From: Siphonodentalium dalli
Lineage: Eukaryota > Mollusca > Scaphopoda > Gadilida > Siphonodentaliidae
NCBI GenBank assembly: GCA_032622095.1
Contig: CP136061.1
Location: 17,610,991-17,674,990, forward strand
DNA: 64,000 bases
Direction: 5' to 3'
Shown here in pieces: positions 47,100 through 57,475 of the stretch. The notes under the pieces were generated by a model. It saw only the letters and a program-made list of their open reading frames with translations. It searched no databases and had not been told where the DNA came from. Positions within the stretch are counted from its first letter, which is position 1. Every line of letters begins with the position of its first letter. Position numbers and translations under genes: made by a program.

Positions 47100-48040
47100 G
47101 CAAACCACCGGCCATCAGCGAGTAAATATCAACTCTACACCGTATAACTATTTAGAGTTACAAAGTCGATGAAGAAAACATGTGGATATGAACCCTTATC
47201 GCCATCACTGAAAGCGAAACGCTTGGAGTTGTACCTCTAACCGATTGAACAACTGATGGCCCTTAAGCATCAGTACCTTAAGCATCAGTATGGGACAAAT
47301 ACATTTAACTGACATATCAATAACATAATGAGTGAGCACGTTTTATTAGAAAATTGGAATATAAACCTATGATTTCATATTGGTTATTTTAGATTTAAAC
47401 ATATACATGGTGTACGGTGAGCGGTAGTTACCGATAATATGCATCACACTCAGTAATAGTAAAACAATACACATCCATGTATTTATAAGTCTGTTTAGGG
47501 CGAACTGGAGTTTTATATACTATTATTAGCAACCATGGGTAACACCTACTTTGGATGTAACCCACCGACTGAACGTTTTTTCGGGTGAACGTGTTTGGAA
47601 ATGGAGTTAATTATCAGACAGCAAGCAGTGAGTATATTGCGTTATTGAATTCCGCACACAATGTGTCTGCTCATCGGAGGTACATTTGTTTATTTGGCGA
47701 TGGTAGCCCATACAATATACATATTACAAAAACGTGACACTTTGATAATAAAGAACCATTTGCATACATTATCATATGGGGAAAGTCCAAAACAATAATA
47801 TAAGTGTATAGGAGAGACTTAAACCATGGATCATCAACTACTAAACACTAAACATGACCGGCCTTTCCTGTACTAGTATGTAGTTCAGTAACTAAGCCCA
47901 TTTGCCATTTAACATTCCGTGAACAGTGAGTTTGCATAAACAACGTTGTTCGTATGGTAACTGTCGATACAAACCCAAGCGGATCAACTACAGAACAAGC
48001 GTCGCTTAGAATTTATCGTCTAGTAATCAAACCAGACGTG
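47100..48040. other. Intron 3, nothing recognised
   Basis: AT-rich sequence without coding signals. A CTTAAGCATCAGTA word is duplicated at about 47265-47290. Confidence 0.45.
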
Positions 48041-48044
48041 CTCG

Positions 48045-48200
48045 TTAACTTAGGATGGATACACACATGCATGCAATCTCTGTAAATATCGTGTATTTGG
48101 CGTTTTACATGGATCATACAAACCTGTAATATTTGTTCGTTGACAACCCGATTATTGCGGCTACATTTGACCACAGTGAGTCAAGCTGTGAGGGTGCAGA
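48045..48200 (+). repeat. Dispersed repeat, copy 2 of 2
   Basis: Landmarks are GGATGGATACACACATGCAT, the TCGTGTATTTGGCGTTTTAC block and GTTGACAACCCGATTATTGC. Counterpart of 28975-29120. Confidence 0.8.
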
Positions 48201-48281
48201 GAGCCGTTGACTCTGACGTTTTGCTGACCAGGTTTGGCGGGGGTATATTATAATATGTTCCTCCCATCGATCCGGCCTTCT

Positions 48282-48734
48282 TTAACAACTTTGGCGCTCT
48301 CTATATGAGTGGGGGGGGGGGGGGGTACTCTGTGGTGCACTCACTTTTCTGAGGTTATGGCCCTTTGAGTGAAAATTACATCTTCCGCGGATGAGTGCTA
48401 TGTTCAGGAATTGGAATATGACCCGGGATCTACACCATAACCGCGACATACACTCTGTACATCGGTGCGTAGAATAAAGACAGTTAAAGCAGAGCTTGTG
48501 TTGCCGTACACAAGCAACTCGCGGTCCAACATCAGACATCCCATTACAATTGGCAGGCAAGCAAGATCCATTACAAAACACACAAACTATCTCATGCGAA
48601 TCCTGAGAAAACTTGTGCGAATTCCCACCTCTATCCAAATGACTCCTGTTAGAATTAGTCATCAATGTAGAAACTGAATATTCGAACGACGTGTTTTTAT
48701 CAGCAGTCTCCAAAATATCTACTTCAAGCCTCAA
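48282..48734 (-). pseudogene. BEL/Pao-like retrotransposon polyprotein fragment
   Basis: A 150-codon frame includes CVFCNGSCLPANC, then RVACVRQHKLCFNCLYSTHR and CTEC. This is the double zinc-knuckle region between gag and protease typical of BEL/Pao LTR-retrotransposons of invertebrates. After the second knuckle the similarity fades (probable frameshift near 48420). A 15-bp G run lies at 48311-48325. No LTRs, protease or reverse transcriptase were found nearby. It is a short, antisense, decayed insertion in intron 3 of the SRCR gene. Confidence 0.8.
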
Positions 48735-48739
48735 TTTTT

Positions 48740-49300
48740 ATAAACTATATTATCCATGTCTTTATTATAGTCGGATTTAGTAAATAAATATATTTGATGG
48801 CAAAACAGTTCGTTGGTCGTTGGCAAAATTTGTCGGACTTGCCGGTTTATTTCAAAATTGTTTGTAACCGTCTTACTGTCGCAATATTTGTAAATAGGCG
48901 TAATGTTACCTGGGGATCAAATTCGATAACATCATATGACCTCAGATGTCTTAATAGGGCACTAATAATTAATGAACATGTGCATCCATATTCAATTGAC
49001 CCGAAGAGTGTCAGTGTATAGGTGCCGCTGGTATCGGCTGTATTAATTACTTATAGACCCCACAATTGTCGGAATCTGGTCGTTGAACATTGATTCACAA
49101 AGACAAATTGACCCGATGGGTGTCATTGACAGCTGGGGATAAACTTAAAACTGATATTATCATATGTGAGCAATACAGAAATATTCTTATCATCTTAGAC
49201 GATATGTGGGAACATTGTACACATTGCTCACATGACCAGGGATATATTACGGGATAGGCGCCTTTGATCTCAGATGACTTAAACGTGTGTGTTCCATTTT
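48740..49300. other. Intron 3 distal part, nothing recognised
   Basis: AT-rich sequence between the BEL/Pao fragment and exon 4. It includes a TATGACCTCAGATGTCTTAA word that recurs in related form at 58330 and 58470. Confidence 0.4.
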
Positions 49301-49302
49301 AG

Positions 49303-49608
49303 GCGACATTCGGTTAGTTGGTGGAAATAGTACAGCGTCTGGTCGAGTTGAAGTTTATAGGGACGACCAATGGGGAACGGTGTGCAGCAACGGATGGGAT
49401 AACACTGATGCAACTGTCGTTTGCAGGACGCTTGGTTTCCGAGGGGGATTCGCCAGAAGTTCAGCAAGCTATGGGCAAGGGACGGGACCTATCTGGCTGG
49501 ACGAAGTCACATGCGTTGGAAATGAGAATTCATTATGGAATTGCTCGCACAGAGGATGGGGAACAAATAGCTGTCAACACACCCAGGACGCTGGGGTGGA
49601 ATGTCCGG
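49303..49608 (+). CDS. SRCR-protein gene, exon 4 (SRCR domain 2)
   Basis: A GTTCCATTTTAG acceptor and a GTAAGT donor (49609) enclose 306 nt, phase 1 to phase 1. It encodes a second complete SRCR domain with an almost textbook pattern: DIRLVGGNSTASGRVEVY, QWGTVCSNGW, DATVVCRTLGFRGG, SYGQGTGPIWLDEVTC, NENSLWNCSHRGWG and CQHTQDAGVECPG. Six cysteines are present and two N-glycosylation sequons are visible (NST, NCS). Exons 3 and 4 share length, phase and sequence, so one arose by exon duplication. Reading through the donor gives a stop at 49614-49616. The exon could therefore be terminal, but the donor is a perfect GTAAGT and no polyadenylation signal was seen soon after. Further exons beyond the window, or short ones inside it, are likely. 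Confidence 0.95.
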
Positions 49609-49619
49609 GTAAGTGAATG

Positions 49620-50725
49620 ACTGTATAGATCATACTTATGTAATATGATCGCACGTGGCACGTAGTGGAGCAACCACACAAACACATCAAACTATCACAA
49701 CAATGTCCATATATATACGTAGTTTCCAACTGTTGCTGTGTCAGTCATGGGATTTCAAAATGTTGAATACTTTCACCAAAGTTGGAGGGGCGGATTCCGC
49801 GGAACACTACAGTACAACCACCCTGCCACCACGTATCTCGTTAAAACAACTCATACACATCCATGCCAAACTAAAGCTAGCAACTTCCCACGTTTATATA
49901 TGACAAATATAAATGTTTACAAGGGCGCTATATCCCAAAATATCACTGGGGAAATCTTTCGCGCGAACAGTTTCATGCGCTAGCTAGCTAGCTCTTGTCA
50001 ATAGAAAACATCTCTCGTTTGAATCCAGTCTGTGTTGTTCTCGAAAATGGTCTTTAGAGAAGTCTCTTAATTACATTTAAGTGTATATATTGTGGAAGGC
50101 AGCTGAATTAGCTCATTGCATGGTCAAAAATTCAAACTGATACCTGTAGTCAAAATGACATTTGAATACATGATGAAGAATATAATCTTATATGCACTCA
50201 CTAGTTTTAAAAGAAGTACAAACAAAAAAGGAACAATGAAAACCAAGCAAACAAATAACACGTTTGTAGGGAGGGATCCCATATTTATTGTGTGCATATT
50301 GTATATAAAATGTCCTTTGGCCATTTTGTATATATAATTGCGTTTAGTCTAGCGATGTGAAATCGTTGTTTCCGGTAAAGACCAAATGTGTCTGGATTAT
50401 GGCCCACAAAACCAACTGACGCAAATGACGTCATGGACCATGTCATGACGTCTTTGCTGGTTTTCGGTCAGCTAACCAACGAAAATGGTCAAAATGAAAC
50501 TAACTCATAAGCCTACAAAACATAGGAATTGTTCAGAAAAACTGAAGTTGCTAATTTTATAACCATCCCACTTGGTCCACTTCCGATTCCGTGATTTCAC
50601 AATTTGATATTATTGTTCCCAGGATGCTATGCAAAAGCGGGGCGGAAGTCACGTGATTTTTAACCCATTTTTCTTGTCCGGATTTTCATCGCGTCGAAAT
50701 TCTGTTTCATGGTATTGTAGAAATT
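49620..50725. other. Downstream of exon 4, no exon recognised
   Basis: No further SRCR, transmembrane or other coding exon could be supported. Open frames near 49655-49983 overlap in different frames and lack motifs. A CTAGCTAGCTAGCT run sits at about 49979. Confidence 0.4.
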
Positions 50726-51579
50726 AATGACGTCCTTTCACAAAAAGATTACGCCTAAGAGTTTTGACGAACACGTACGATCATTATTTCGTACCACTTT
50801 TACAACTCAACGCGTGTGTTTGGTATACAGTCCCTTAATACTTCACTTATCGTCTCATTTGCAACAATGCGATAATCATCAAATTCGACCAGTCACAACG
50901 TACGACCCGGGATTCTCGTGATATAGTGTGGCAATACAGATATAAATGCCAGGTCATATGTGGTGGAAATTCAGTTCGTTGTTAGCATTGATGACCAGAT
51001 AGACGTTATGCTGATGGGGAAGAGGGGTTCCGGAATTTGGACCTCACATCAACCACGACGCAATCGTTCAAGCCCCTTCAAGTCCGCGAGTTGATTTCAA
51101 TGCGATTTCGGCTTCACCTCTTTGGGTTTAGGAAATCCGACATAAGGTTGGTGAGCTCGCTGATGTGCATCACTTCTGATTTGTTACTACCAAATCGAAA
51201 CAAAGTCGACACGGTAGAAGCGATGTGCATCAAGTTGTTTTTTTTCAGATATTTGACAAACCGGCAAACTTTCGTTGAACAAAATGTTGATAAATAACAG
51301 GTTTTGGGCAATTTTATAATATAGTTGACTGTGGTTAGCATTAATTTTGAGCAATCACTCGATTCTGATAACAGAAGCGGCATTTAAAAAATAAATGTTG
51401 TTGGAATCTGATGATATGGGGACATCTAATCGGATTGAGTACCTTCAAACGCCGCATTTGTGCATGTTTTTTAAAATTAAAAATAAATGCAAAGAACAAA
51501 CCTGATAGAGACTGCTGAGCTCTGGTGATGTGGGTGGGTATGCCAAATATTCTTTTAGTTACGGTTCAGGATCAGAAAT

Positions 51580-51840
51580 CACTACTTACCAGTTTAATCG
51601 GGATCCAGGGTAGGTCCAGATTACTCAGACAGAGTACTTTATGTAATTTAAAAATCGGTTATGAATTCCATGTAATTTTAAAATGCCCTGCATTACAGAC
51701 TCTACGAGAGAGATATATAAAACGCAACTTCTACTGAAAACCAAATATTATTAAATTGAATGAACTATTCAATTCGGGAAAGTGGAAGAGAACACAAAAT
51801 CTTTCACTATTCATTAATAGGGTTATGCCATTATTTAGGC
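51580..51840 (+). pseudogene. LINE C-terminal fragment
   Basis: IGYEFHVILKCPALQTLRER, then YIKRNFY and a stop. In another reading NELFNSGKWKRTQNLSLFIN follows. This is the cysteine-containing tail after the reverse transcriptase of CR1-like elements (consensus ...EFHFL..CP.Y..LR...). It lies inside the left arm of the 3.7-kb palindrome, so it inserted after the palindrome formed or was copied with it. The right arm lacks it. Confidence 0.75.
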
Positions 51841-53099
51841 TCTCCTGATGCATTCTATAACTGCACACGTTAGGACACCACCATGAGTTGTTGGATTAAA
51901 TAATTGTTGAATTTCACTATATATTGTGTATTATCTTGCACATATAATCACTCAAAATCCTTATGCATCGCACACAATATACTGTATTTTTGGCGACTGG
52001 TTTCATAGTGCACTCCTCTTACTGTAAAGTATTCTGTCGCAGCCAGCGATGGCTATCCGTTGTGAATAGCGATCTAATTTCGCGTGAAGCTCGTGATTCA
52101 CGACGACGAGTACAGTGATTAACAAACTAAGCAGCATATCGAGGTCGTAGCTCAATATAACTGGATGGTTTACATGATATTCATATACAGTCTCGAACGG
52201 AGTAAAGTGATACATTGCAGAATATAAATTTCAGGTGTTATTTGAGCTTATTAGAAACCATGAAATCGTAATCGTCATTACGGATAGTAAAATACGAGAA
52301 CGATTAGAAAGTACACAAAGGTTGGTGACGTAGTACCCTATCCGTATCCGTAATCGTAAACGTGAGTTTTGCGAAAGGTCTCTATTCACGCATAAACTTC
52401 GAAAGCAACACAGCGACGGAGGCGCTGTGGTGGTTGCTATAAAGGAGCACACATCGAGACAATCTCGAGGGTGCAAATCAATGATGGGCAAGAAGAGCAA
52501 CAACATGCACATTAAATTTATTTGTTAGTCAATGTTTTCTAACAAACGTACGTGTATTAATATAAATGACATTCGGAATATACTGATGTGTATACGTTTA
52601 GATTACATCATTAGAGACCTTTCGCAAAACCCACTTTTACGATTACGGATACGGATAGGGTACTACGTCACCAACATTTGTGTACTTTCTACTCGTTGTC
52701 GTATTTTACTATCCGCAATAACGGTTACGATTTCATGGTTTCTAATAAGCTCAAATAACACCTGAACCTTATTTTCTGCAATATATCACTTTACTCCGTT
52801 CGAGACTGTATATGTATATCACGTAAACCACCCAGTTGTAATGTGCTACGACCTCGGTGTGCTGTTCAGATTGGCAATCACTCTACTCGTCGTCGTGAAT
52901 CTCGAGCTACCCGCGAAATAAGATCGCTATTCACAACGGATAGTCATCGCTGGCTGCAACACAAAACTTTGCGCTATGAAACCAGTCGCCAAAAATACAC
53001 GACTGACATGGATTTGGTGGTACTAAAAGAATATTTGGCACACCCACCGACATCACCGTGTCGATTTCCTAAACCCAAAGAGGTGATAGGCCTGGATAG

Positions 53100-54045
53100 G
53101 ATAGGATAGGATAGGATATCTTGTTTCCAATACACATACACATAGACGTGGCGACAGGGGGGAGGTTGGGGGGGGGGTGATTCACCCCCCCAACTTTGGT
53201 CAAAATTGTCAACAGTTGGAAATTTCATACCTGACACAACATTAGTTGGAAATTTCACACCAACAATAGGTTGAAAATGTTCTTGTAGTTTGATTTTCAA
53301 ACAATTGATTGTGGGGAATTTATTGTTTTTGGACCAATATTTGCATATTTTCCTTCTTTTGGTAAAAATATTGGACTGATATGGCTATGAGTTAGAAATT
53401 TTCCAACCTTAGGGGTGTCAGGTTGGAAATTTCCAACACTTGGAAAGCTTATGTCCTGGTCCCTCCCCGTGGCCAGTAAAAAACTTCCAGTTAATTTAAG
53501 AAAATAATATTGTCCTACATTTGGTCAAAATTGTCACTGGAATTGTCATCAGTTGGAAATTTCCAACTCTATGAATGCTTGAAGCTAGTCTAGATGCCAG
53601 GATTTTGCGATTTTCTTGTTCAGGTTTCAAAAACAATTTCGCACACCGGGCCGAACCATGGTCGGACCGGTGTGTCCTGGTCCCTCCCAGTGGCCAATAA
53701 CAAACTGCTAATGAGTAATTTTACTACATTTGGTTAAAATCGTTGACTGAAAATTTCCAAACTAAGAGAGGGTATGAGGTTTGAAATTTCCAACACTAGG
53801 AAAGCTTGAGGTCAGTCTAGATGCTAGGATTTTGCGATTTTCTTGTTTAGTTTTCAAACTTTTTTCACACCGGTCCGAACAACCATGGTCGGCCCGGTGG
53901 GTCCTTGTCTATTGCCCGTAGTCGTGTGCACACCCCCAACGGAACCCCTCTAGCCACGTCCCTGCACATACATATTACATAATAATGATGACAATTATGG
54001 ATAATTCTGTCGTAAATTGTGGGGGGTGGAATAATTTGGCAAGAC
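53100..54045. mobile_element. ~950-bp insertion with GGAAATTTCCAAC repeats
   Basis: A GGATA run at 53094-53117 is followed by GACGTGGCGACAGGGGGG, a G9/C7 hairpin (53165-53200) and several GTTGGAAATTTCCAAC-like words (53210, 53410, 53550 and 53780). The far end reads CCCCTCTAGCCACGTCC. The tips are imperfect inverted repeats (ACGTGGCnnCAGGGG form). It interrupts the right arm of the palindrome and is non-coding. This is probably a non-autonomous DNA transposon; boundaries are approximate. Confidence 0.5.
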
Positions 54046-54489
54046 CGTCTTCATGCCGAAATCGCATTGAAATGAAATTGCGGACTGAAAGGGTCTTGAA
54101 GTGGTGGCGTCGTGGTTGATGTGAGGTCCAAATTTAGGAACCCCTCTTCCCCCATCAGCATAACGTCTATCAGGTCATCCATGATAACAACGAACTGAAT
54201 TTCCACCACATATGACCTGGCATTTATACCTGTATTGCCATAATATATCACGAGAATCCCGGGTCGTACGTTGTGACTAGTCGAATTATTGACAATATAA
54301 ACAGGTCATGATTATCGAATTGTTGCAAATGAGACGATAAGTGAAGTATTAAGGGACTGTATACCAAACACACGCTTTGAGTTGTAAAAGTGGTTCAAAA
54401 TAATGATGATACGTGTTCGTCGAAACTCTTACGCGTGGTCGTTTTGCGAAAGGACTTTTTGGCCATACGGATAGACTTACGACTACGAA

Positions 54490-54542
54490 TAGCTATCCGT
54501 ATTCGTAATCGTAAACGTGAGGATGCGAAAGGTCTCTATTGA
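54490..54542 (+). repeat. Extra copy of the GCGAAAGGTCTCTA tip
   Basis: TATCCGTATTCGTAATCG, TAAACGTGAGGA and TGCGAAAGGTCTCTATT match 52343-52385 and the inverse of 52612-52655. With the inverse copy at 52612 it could delimit a 1.93-kb unit, 52612-54540, flanked by TA. Confidence 0.8.
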
Positions 54543-54647
54543 GAGAATGGTATACGAGAAATATTAACGATCGAGTCCTTGACGAGATGTTATTTCAAGT
54601 AAACGAGTATCACCATGATATAACATACTTATGTAGCGGATGCAGAT

Positions 54648-54724
54648 TTGTCCCTACTGTAATGTTCATACAAGTGGATGTCTTTATTAACTGCTCTATT
54701 CCAATGAACATTACAAGAGGGACA
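54648..54724. repeat. Small hairpin
   Basis: TTGTCCCTACTGTAATGTTCAT is inverted at 54703-54724 with four mismatches. It lies within the open frame at 54539-54871, which therefore is probably not a gene. Confidence 0.85.
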
Positions 54725-54873
54725 ACTCTATCTGCTATGCTCCTCATTATAAAATCACCTAATTCTAAAACACCTCAGTTGGTGCATATCTGGTCCAGTA
54801 TAGAGGTAGTAATGGTTTTGCTGTTCTTTGGTTGTAATATTGTCCAGGTTAAAGCCGCACCGCTTACATGAGC

Positions 54874-54952
54874 CAAATACTAAAGTAAATCGCATATACT
54901 GGTATTTGATTCCAAACAAATACTAAAGTAAATCATATTTACTGGTATTTGG
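54874..54952 (+). repeat. ~40-bp direct repeat
   Basis: AAATACTAAAGTAAATCnnA plus TACTGGTATTTG occurs at 54875 and again at 54918. Confidence 0.85.
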
Positions 54953-54959
54953 TTGCCTA

Positions 54960-55750
54960 TGCTTTTTCTTAAAGTGGCATTCTGTATCCTACCAAACATA
55001 CCAGCTAACTCCATAATGGACTTGTGATGCATGTCTTTGCTATTTGAATAAAGTATGCATTTTTGACTGCTAGTTGTCATTTGAACTCTGCCGGGAATCG
55101 TACGATCTGACAGGAATCCGCTTCATGTTACACTTATAACACTCACTAGGACAATGATAATTGGCCGAATAACTAACTGCCAATTTCGTCTTGATTAACG
55201 GGTAAACAGTACTCCTATAAACATGCATGCGTGATACCTAATTAACACTACCCGGTCAACGAGATAGAATGTGTCTTCGGTCACTACAGTATATATATAT
55301 ATATGCTGTATTATGTGATTAAATGTACATAAATGGATATTGATAATCCATACATATAGTACACACAAGGCCGTTGTGAATCATCTCTACTGCAATCACC
55401 AATTACTCATTTAAGAAAAGAGCTTAGTTATGTCAAGATTCTTTATTGTTGTTCTAATTACATATGTAAAACACGAACAAATCAATATATAATAAATAGC
55501 ACTATGGTGTAAACAAATAAAATGGTAAATATAACATTGAAATTTAATAAAGTCATCGTAAATATTTGCCGTCGTCACATGCATGTCGAGAGATGGTAAG
55601 GTAAGGTGGTGCTGCGGTGATCCGAATACTATAGTAACTGTGTGCCACTTGTTGCAAAGTCCATCCCTGTGAGGTATACCCTCGACAAGGAGTGAACTAT
55701 GCAACATGTCAGGCGTATCTTAAAAACCCACACAACTTGTTCATGTGCAC
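54960..55750. other. Nothing recognised
   Basis: AT-rich sequence with a short (TA)n at about 55290. No coding or ordered repeat structure was found. Confidence 0.45.
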
Positions 55751-55759
55751 AGTATCGGT

Positions 55760-56036
55760 TGGACGTTGCGAGTGGATGTTGTCAGGAGTGTCCCCGCGTG
55801 GACCGAGTGCGAATTTGAATATTTCACGCCCCACGGTTTAGATTTTTCGGCGCTTTAGTGGTTTTTGAGAGTGTAGAGGTTATAACATAACCTGAAATCC
55901 ACTTTTCGCTCAGATTTCCTCGAAATTCACGGAATAAACAAAATTTGACGAGTGGATGTGGTCAGAAGTGTCCCCGCGTGTACCGAGTGCGAATTTCTAG
56001 GTTTCACGCCCCACGGTTTAGATTCTGCGGCGCTTT
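55760..56036 (+). repeat. GC-containing repeat R, left copies
   Basis: A unit starting GAGTGGATGTTGTCAGGAGT occurs at about 55768 and again, partly, at about 55950. It contains GTCCCCGCGTGGACCGAGTG and CACGCCCCACGGTTTAGA. It is inverted at 56660-56865. The second copy ends exactly at the tRNA-Glu 5' half. Confidence 0.9.
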
Positions 56037-56039
56037 AGT

Positions 56040-56079
56040 GGGTGAAAGCCAGGAATCCTAACCACTAGACCACATGGGA
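56040..56079 (-). pseudogene. tRNA-Glu 5' half (truncated at the anticodon arm)
   Basis: On the minus strand, TCCCATGTGGTCTAGTGG and TTAGGATTCCTGGCTTTCAC form the acceptor strand, D arm and anticodon arm of tRNA-Glu. They match the intact gene at 56357 in all but one base. The sequence then changes to repeat R (ACTAAAGCGCCGC). The 3' half is absent, so no functional tRNA can form. Confidence 0.9.
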
Positions 56080-56356
56080 TGGCCATAATTGTGTGCACGT
56101 TTAGTTCTCAAAATGTTTGGCGCCTGGAGTCTGTGACCGAAACTGATACGAAGTGTATTATAGGGCCCAATTTGGTGAAATTTCGGTATATCCTCATGTC
56201 TCGAACTGGAACGGTAACTTCCGAATGAATCTCGAAAGCTGCACGTGTGCCGTTGTGCCAAACAGTAATTTGTGTGAATTTCCAGCTCATTATTGGTTAT
56301 AATATTTGGATCAAACATTTTGACAACATTACTATACTTGCAACAGAAAATGGCCA

Positions 56357-56428
56357 TCCCATGTGGTCTAGTGGTTAGGTTTCCTGGCTTTCACCTAGGC
56401 GGCCCGGGTTCGATTCCCGGCATGGGAA
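56357..56428 (+). tRNA. tRNA-Glu (anticodon UUC)
   Basis: A 72-nt cloverleaf can be drawn. Acceptor TCCCATG pairs with CATGGGA, discriminator A. The D arm contains TGGTCTAGTGGTTAGG (box A). Anticodon stem CCTGG/CTAGG has a G-U pair and loop CTTTCAC with anticodon TTC. T arm CCCGGGTTCGATTCCCGG is a perfect box B. The sequence closely follows animal tRNA-Glu. No CCA is encoded, as expected for a nuclear gene, and no clear oligo-T terminator lies immediately after it. It is flanked by broken tRNA-Glu halves in the opposite orientation, so it belongs to an amplified tRNA-Glu repeat. It may or may not be transcribed. Confidence 0.93.
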
Positions 56429-56628
56429 AGGTAATCAAGGCAGTCACATGTACGGCACACGCGAGACGCAAGTATATATTTCTCAAGATGTTTGAATTCT
56501 ACATGACAATTTTCGGGCAGTCCGCTGTGGCGTGGTGTCGGAAATTTGGATGCAATTCGACCTGCTCTGATTGTTGTGGAGAAATATTCTCGCAAAACTG
56601 AATTAAGTTCTGATAAAACATTCACCTT

Positions 56629-56654
56629 TCGCATGCCGGGAATCAAACGCGGCC
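56629..56654 (-). pseudogene. tRNA-Glu 3' half (T arm and acceptor remnant)
   Basis: On the minus strand, GGCCGCGTTTGATTCCCGG with CATGCGAA corresponds to the variable loop, T arm and 3' acceptor strand of tRNA-Glu, with several changes. It is joined upstream to repeat R (CAGAAGTGGCC). It mirrors the 5' half at 56040. Confidence 0.7.
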
Positions 56655-56659
56655 ACTTC

Positions 56660-56865
56660 TGACCACATCCACTCGTAAAACAAAATTATTCTGTGAATTT
56701 CGAGGAAATCTGAGCGAAAAGTGGATTTCAGGTTATGTTATAACCTCTACGCTCCCAAAAAACACTGAAGCGCCGCAAAATCTAAACCGTGGGGCGTGAA
56801 ATATTCAAATTCGCACTCGGTCCACGCGGGGACACTCCTGATATCGTCCACTCGTCAAATTTTGT
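56660..56865 (-). repeat. Repeat R, right inverted copy
   Basis: The reverse complement of 55760-55950: GAGTGGACGATATCAGGAG, GTCCCCGCGTGGACCGAGTG, CACGCCCCACGGTTTAGATT and AACCTGAAATCCACTTTTCG. With the left copies it forms a ~1.1-kb inverted structure around the intact tRNA-Glu. Confidence 0.9.
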
Positions 56866-57214
56866 TTCCACCGTGTGCATTTCTGTAGAAACCTGGGGAT
56901 GTGCCCTGGGGAGGGTTTACCCAAATCCAATAAACGGCTGTATCATCTGAAGCGTGCGGTGTGGGACTTTGAAATTCGCACATTAGTCACGCGTGGACAA
57001 TAGGAAAAAAAAGAAACATGTTTTATTTTGGGCTTATTGAAATCAGCCATTTCCTTCATTTCCTTGACATTGGGGTGTTGTGCTGTTCGGTTGCATTTCG
57101 GGCTTTTCAAAGGACTCCCAACGGTTTCCCCGGGGATCCGAGTGTCCATGCAGAAAGGAGGGGACAGGGCCGGGGTTGTCGCCACAATAAAGGGACACTG
57201 TTTAAGCAGAAGTT

Positions 57215-57379
57215 ATAAACGTTTATTTGCTCAGTAAAGTGGCGGAGTAGAAATCCGTTTCTCAAATAGCTAACTCTGGTGCATTCCATGATCAAATGGT
57301 ATTCGTCCCCTATTGAACAGCGAGTGCAGTATGTACATATTCGGTCTTCAATATGTTTCTTAGACTTTACTTTAAACAT
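57215..57379 (-). pseudogene. LINE C-terminal fragment
   Basis: MFKVKSKKHIEDRICTYC, then SIGDEYHLIMECTRVSYLRN resembles the cysteine-rich tail of CR1-like LINE ORF2 proteins. Similarity is lost by about 57215. Immediately upstream on the same strand is a LINE 3' tail, so two LINE copies are abutted. Confidence 0.7.
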
Positions 57380-57380
57380 A

Positions 57381-57475
57381 TTTTATTTGTATATTGAATA
57401 ATACAAAAGGGATTGGGGACAAGTTACAAAACTTACTTTGCCCCTCTCCCTGTTGACAATAATATATATTTTTTA
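57381..57475 (-). mobile_element. LINE 3' tail
   Basis: On the minus strand this has GGGAGAGGGGCAAAGTAAG, TTGTCCCCAATCCCTTTTG and AATAAAATATGTTTAAAGT. It is closely parallel to 585-680. Confidence 0.55.

Larger units (their letters stand above)
50732..54455. mobile_element. 3.7-kb imperfect palindrome with nested insertions
   Basis: Outer arms at 50732-51140 and 54046-54455 are inverted copies (GTCCTTTCnCAAAAnGATTAC-type tip, CAGTCCCTTAATACTTCACT, ACAACGTACGACCCGGGATT, AGGTCATATGTGGTGGAAAT). Inner arms at 51983-52385 and 52612-52998 are also inverted (TGGCGACTGGTTTCATAG, ATCGCTATTCACAACGGATA, TAGTACCCTATCCGTATCCG, GCGAAAGGTCTCTA). A short link segment (GGGTGTGCCAAATATTC form) is present near 51535 and 53040. 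The ancestral arms were therefore continuous, about 0.9 kb each, and were later split by a LINE fragment on the left and a ~950-bp element on the right. A further copy of the tip lies at 54490-54542. No transposase was seen. Confidence 0.85.

Noticed and set aside
54539..54871. 110-codon frame as a possible further SRCR-gene exon
   Set aside because: It contains a small hairpin, has no cysteine pattern of a known domain, and has no matching acceptor in phase 1.
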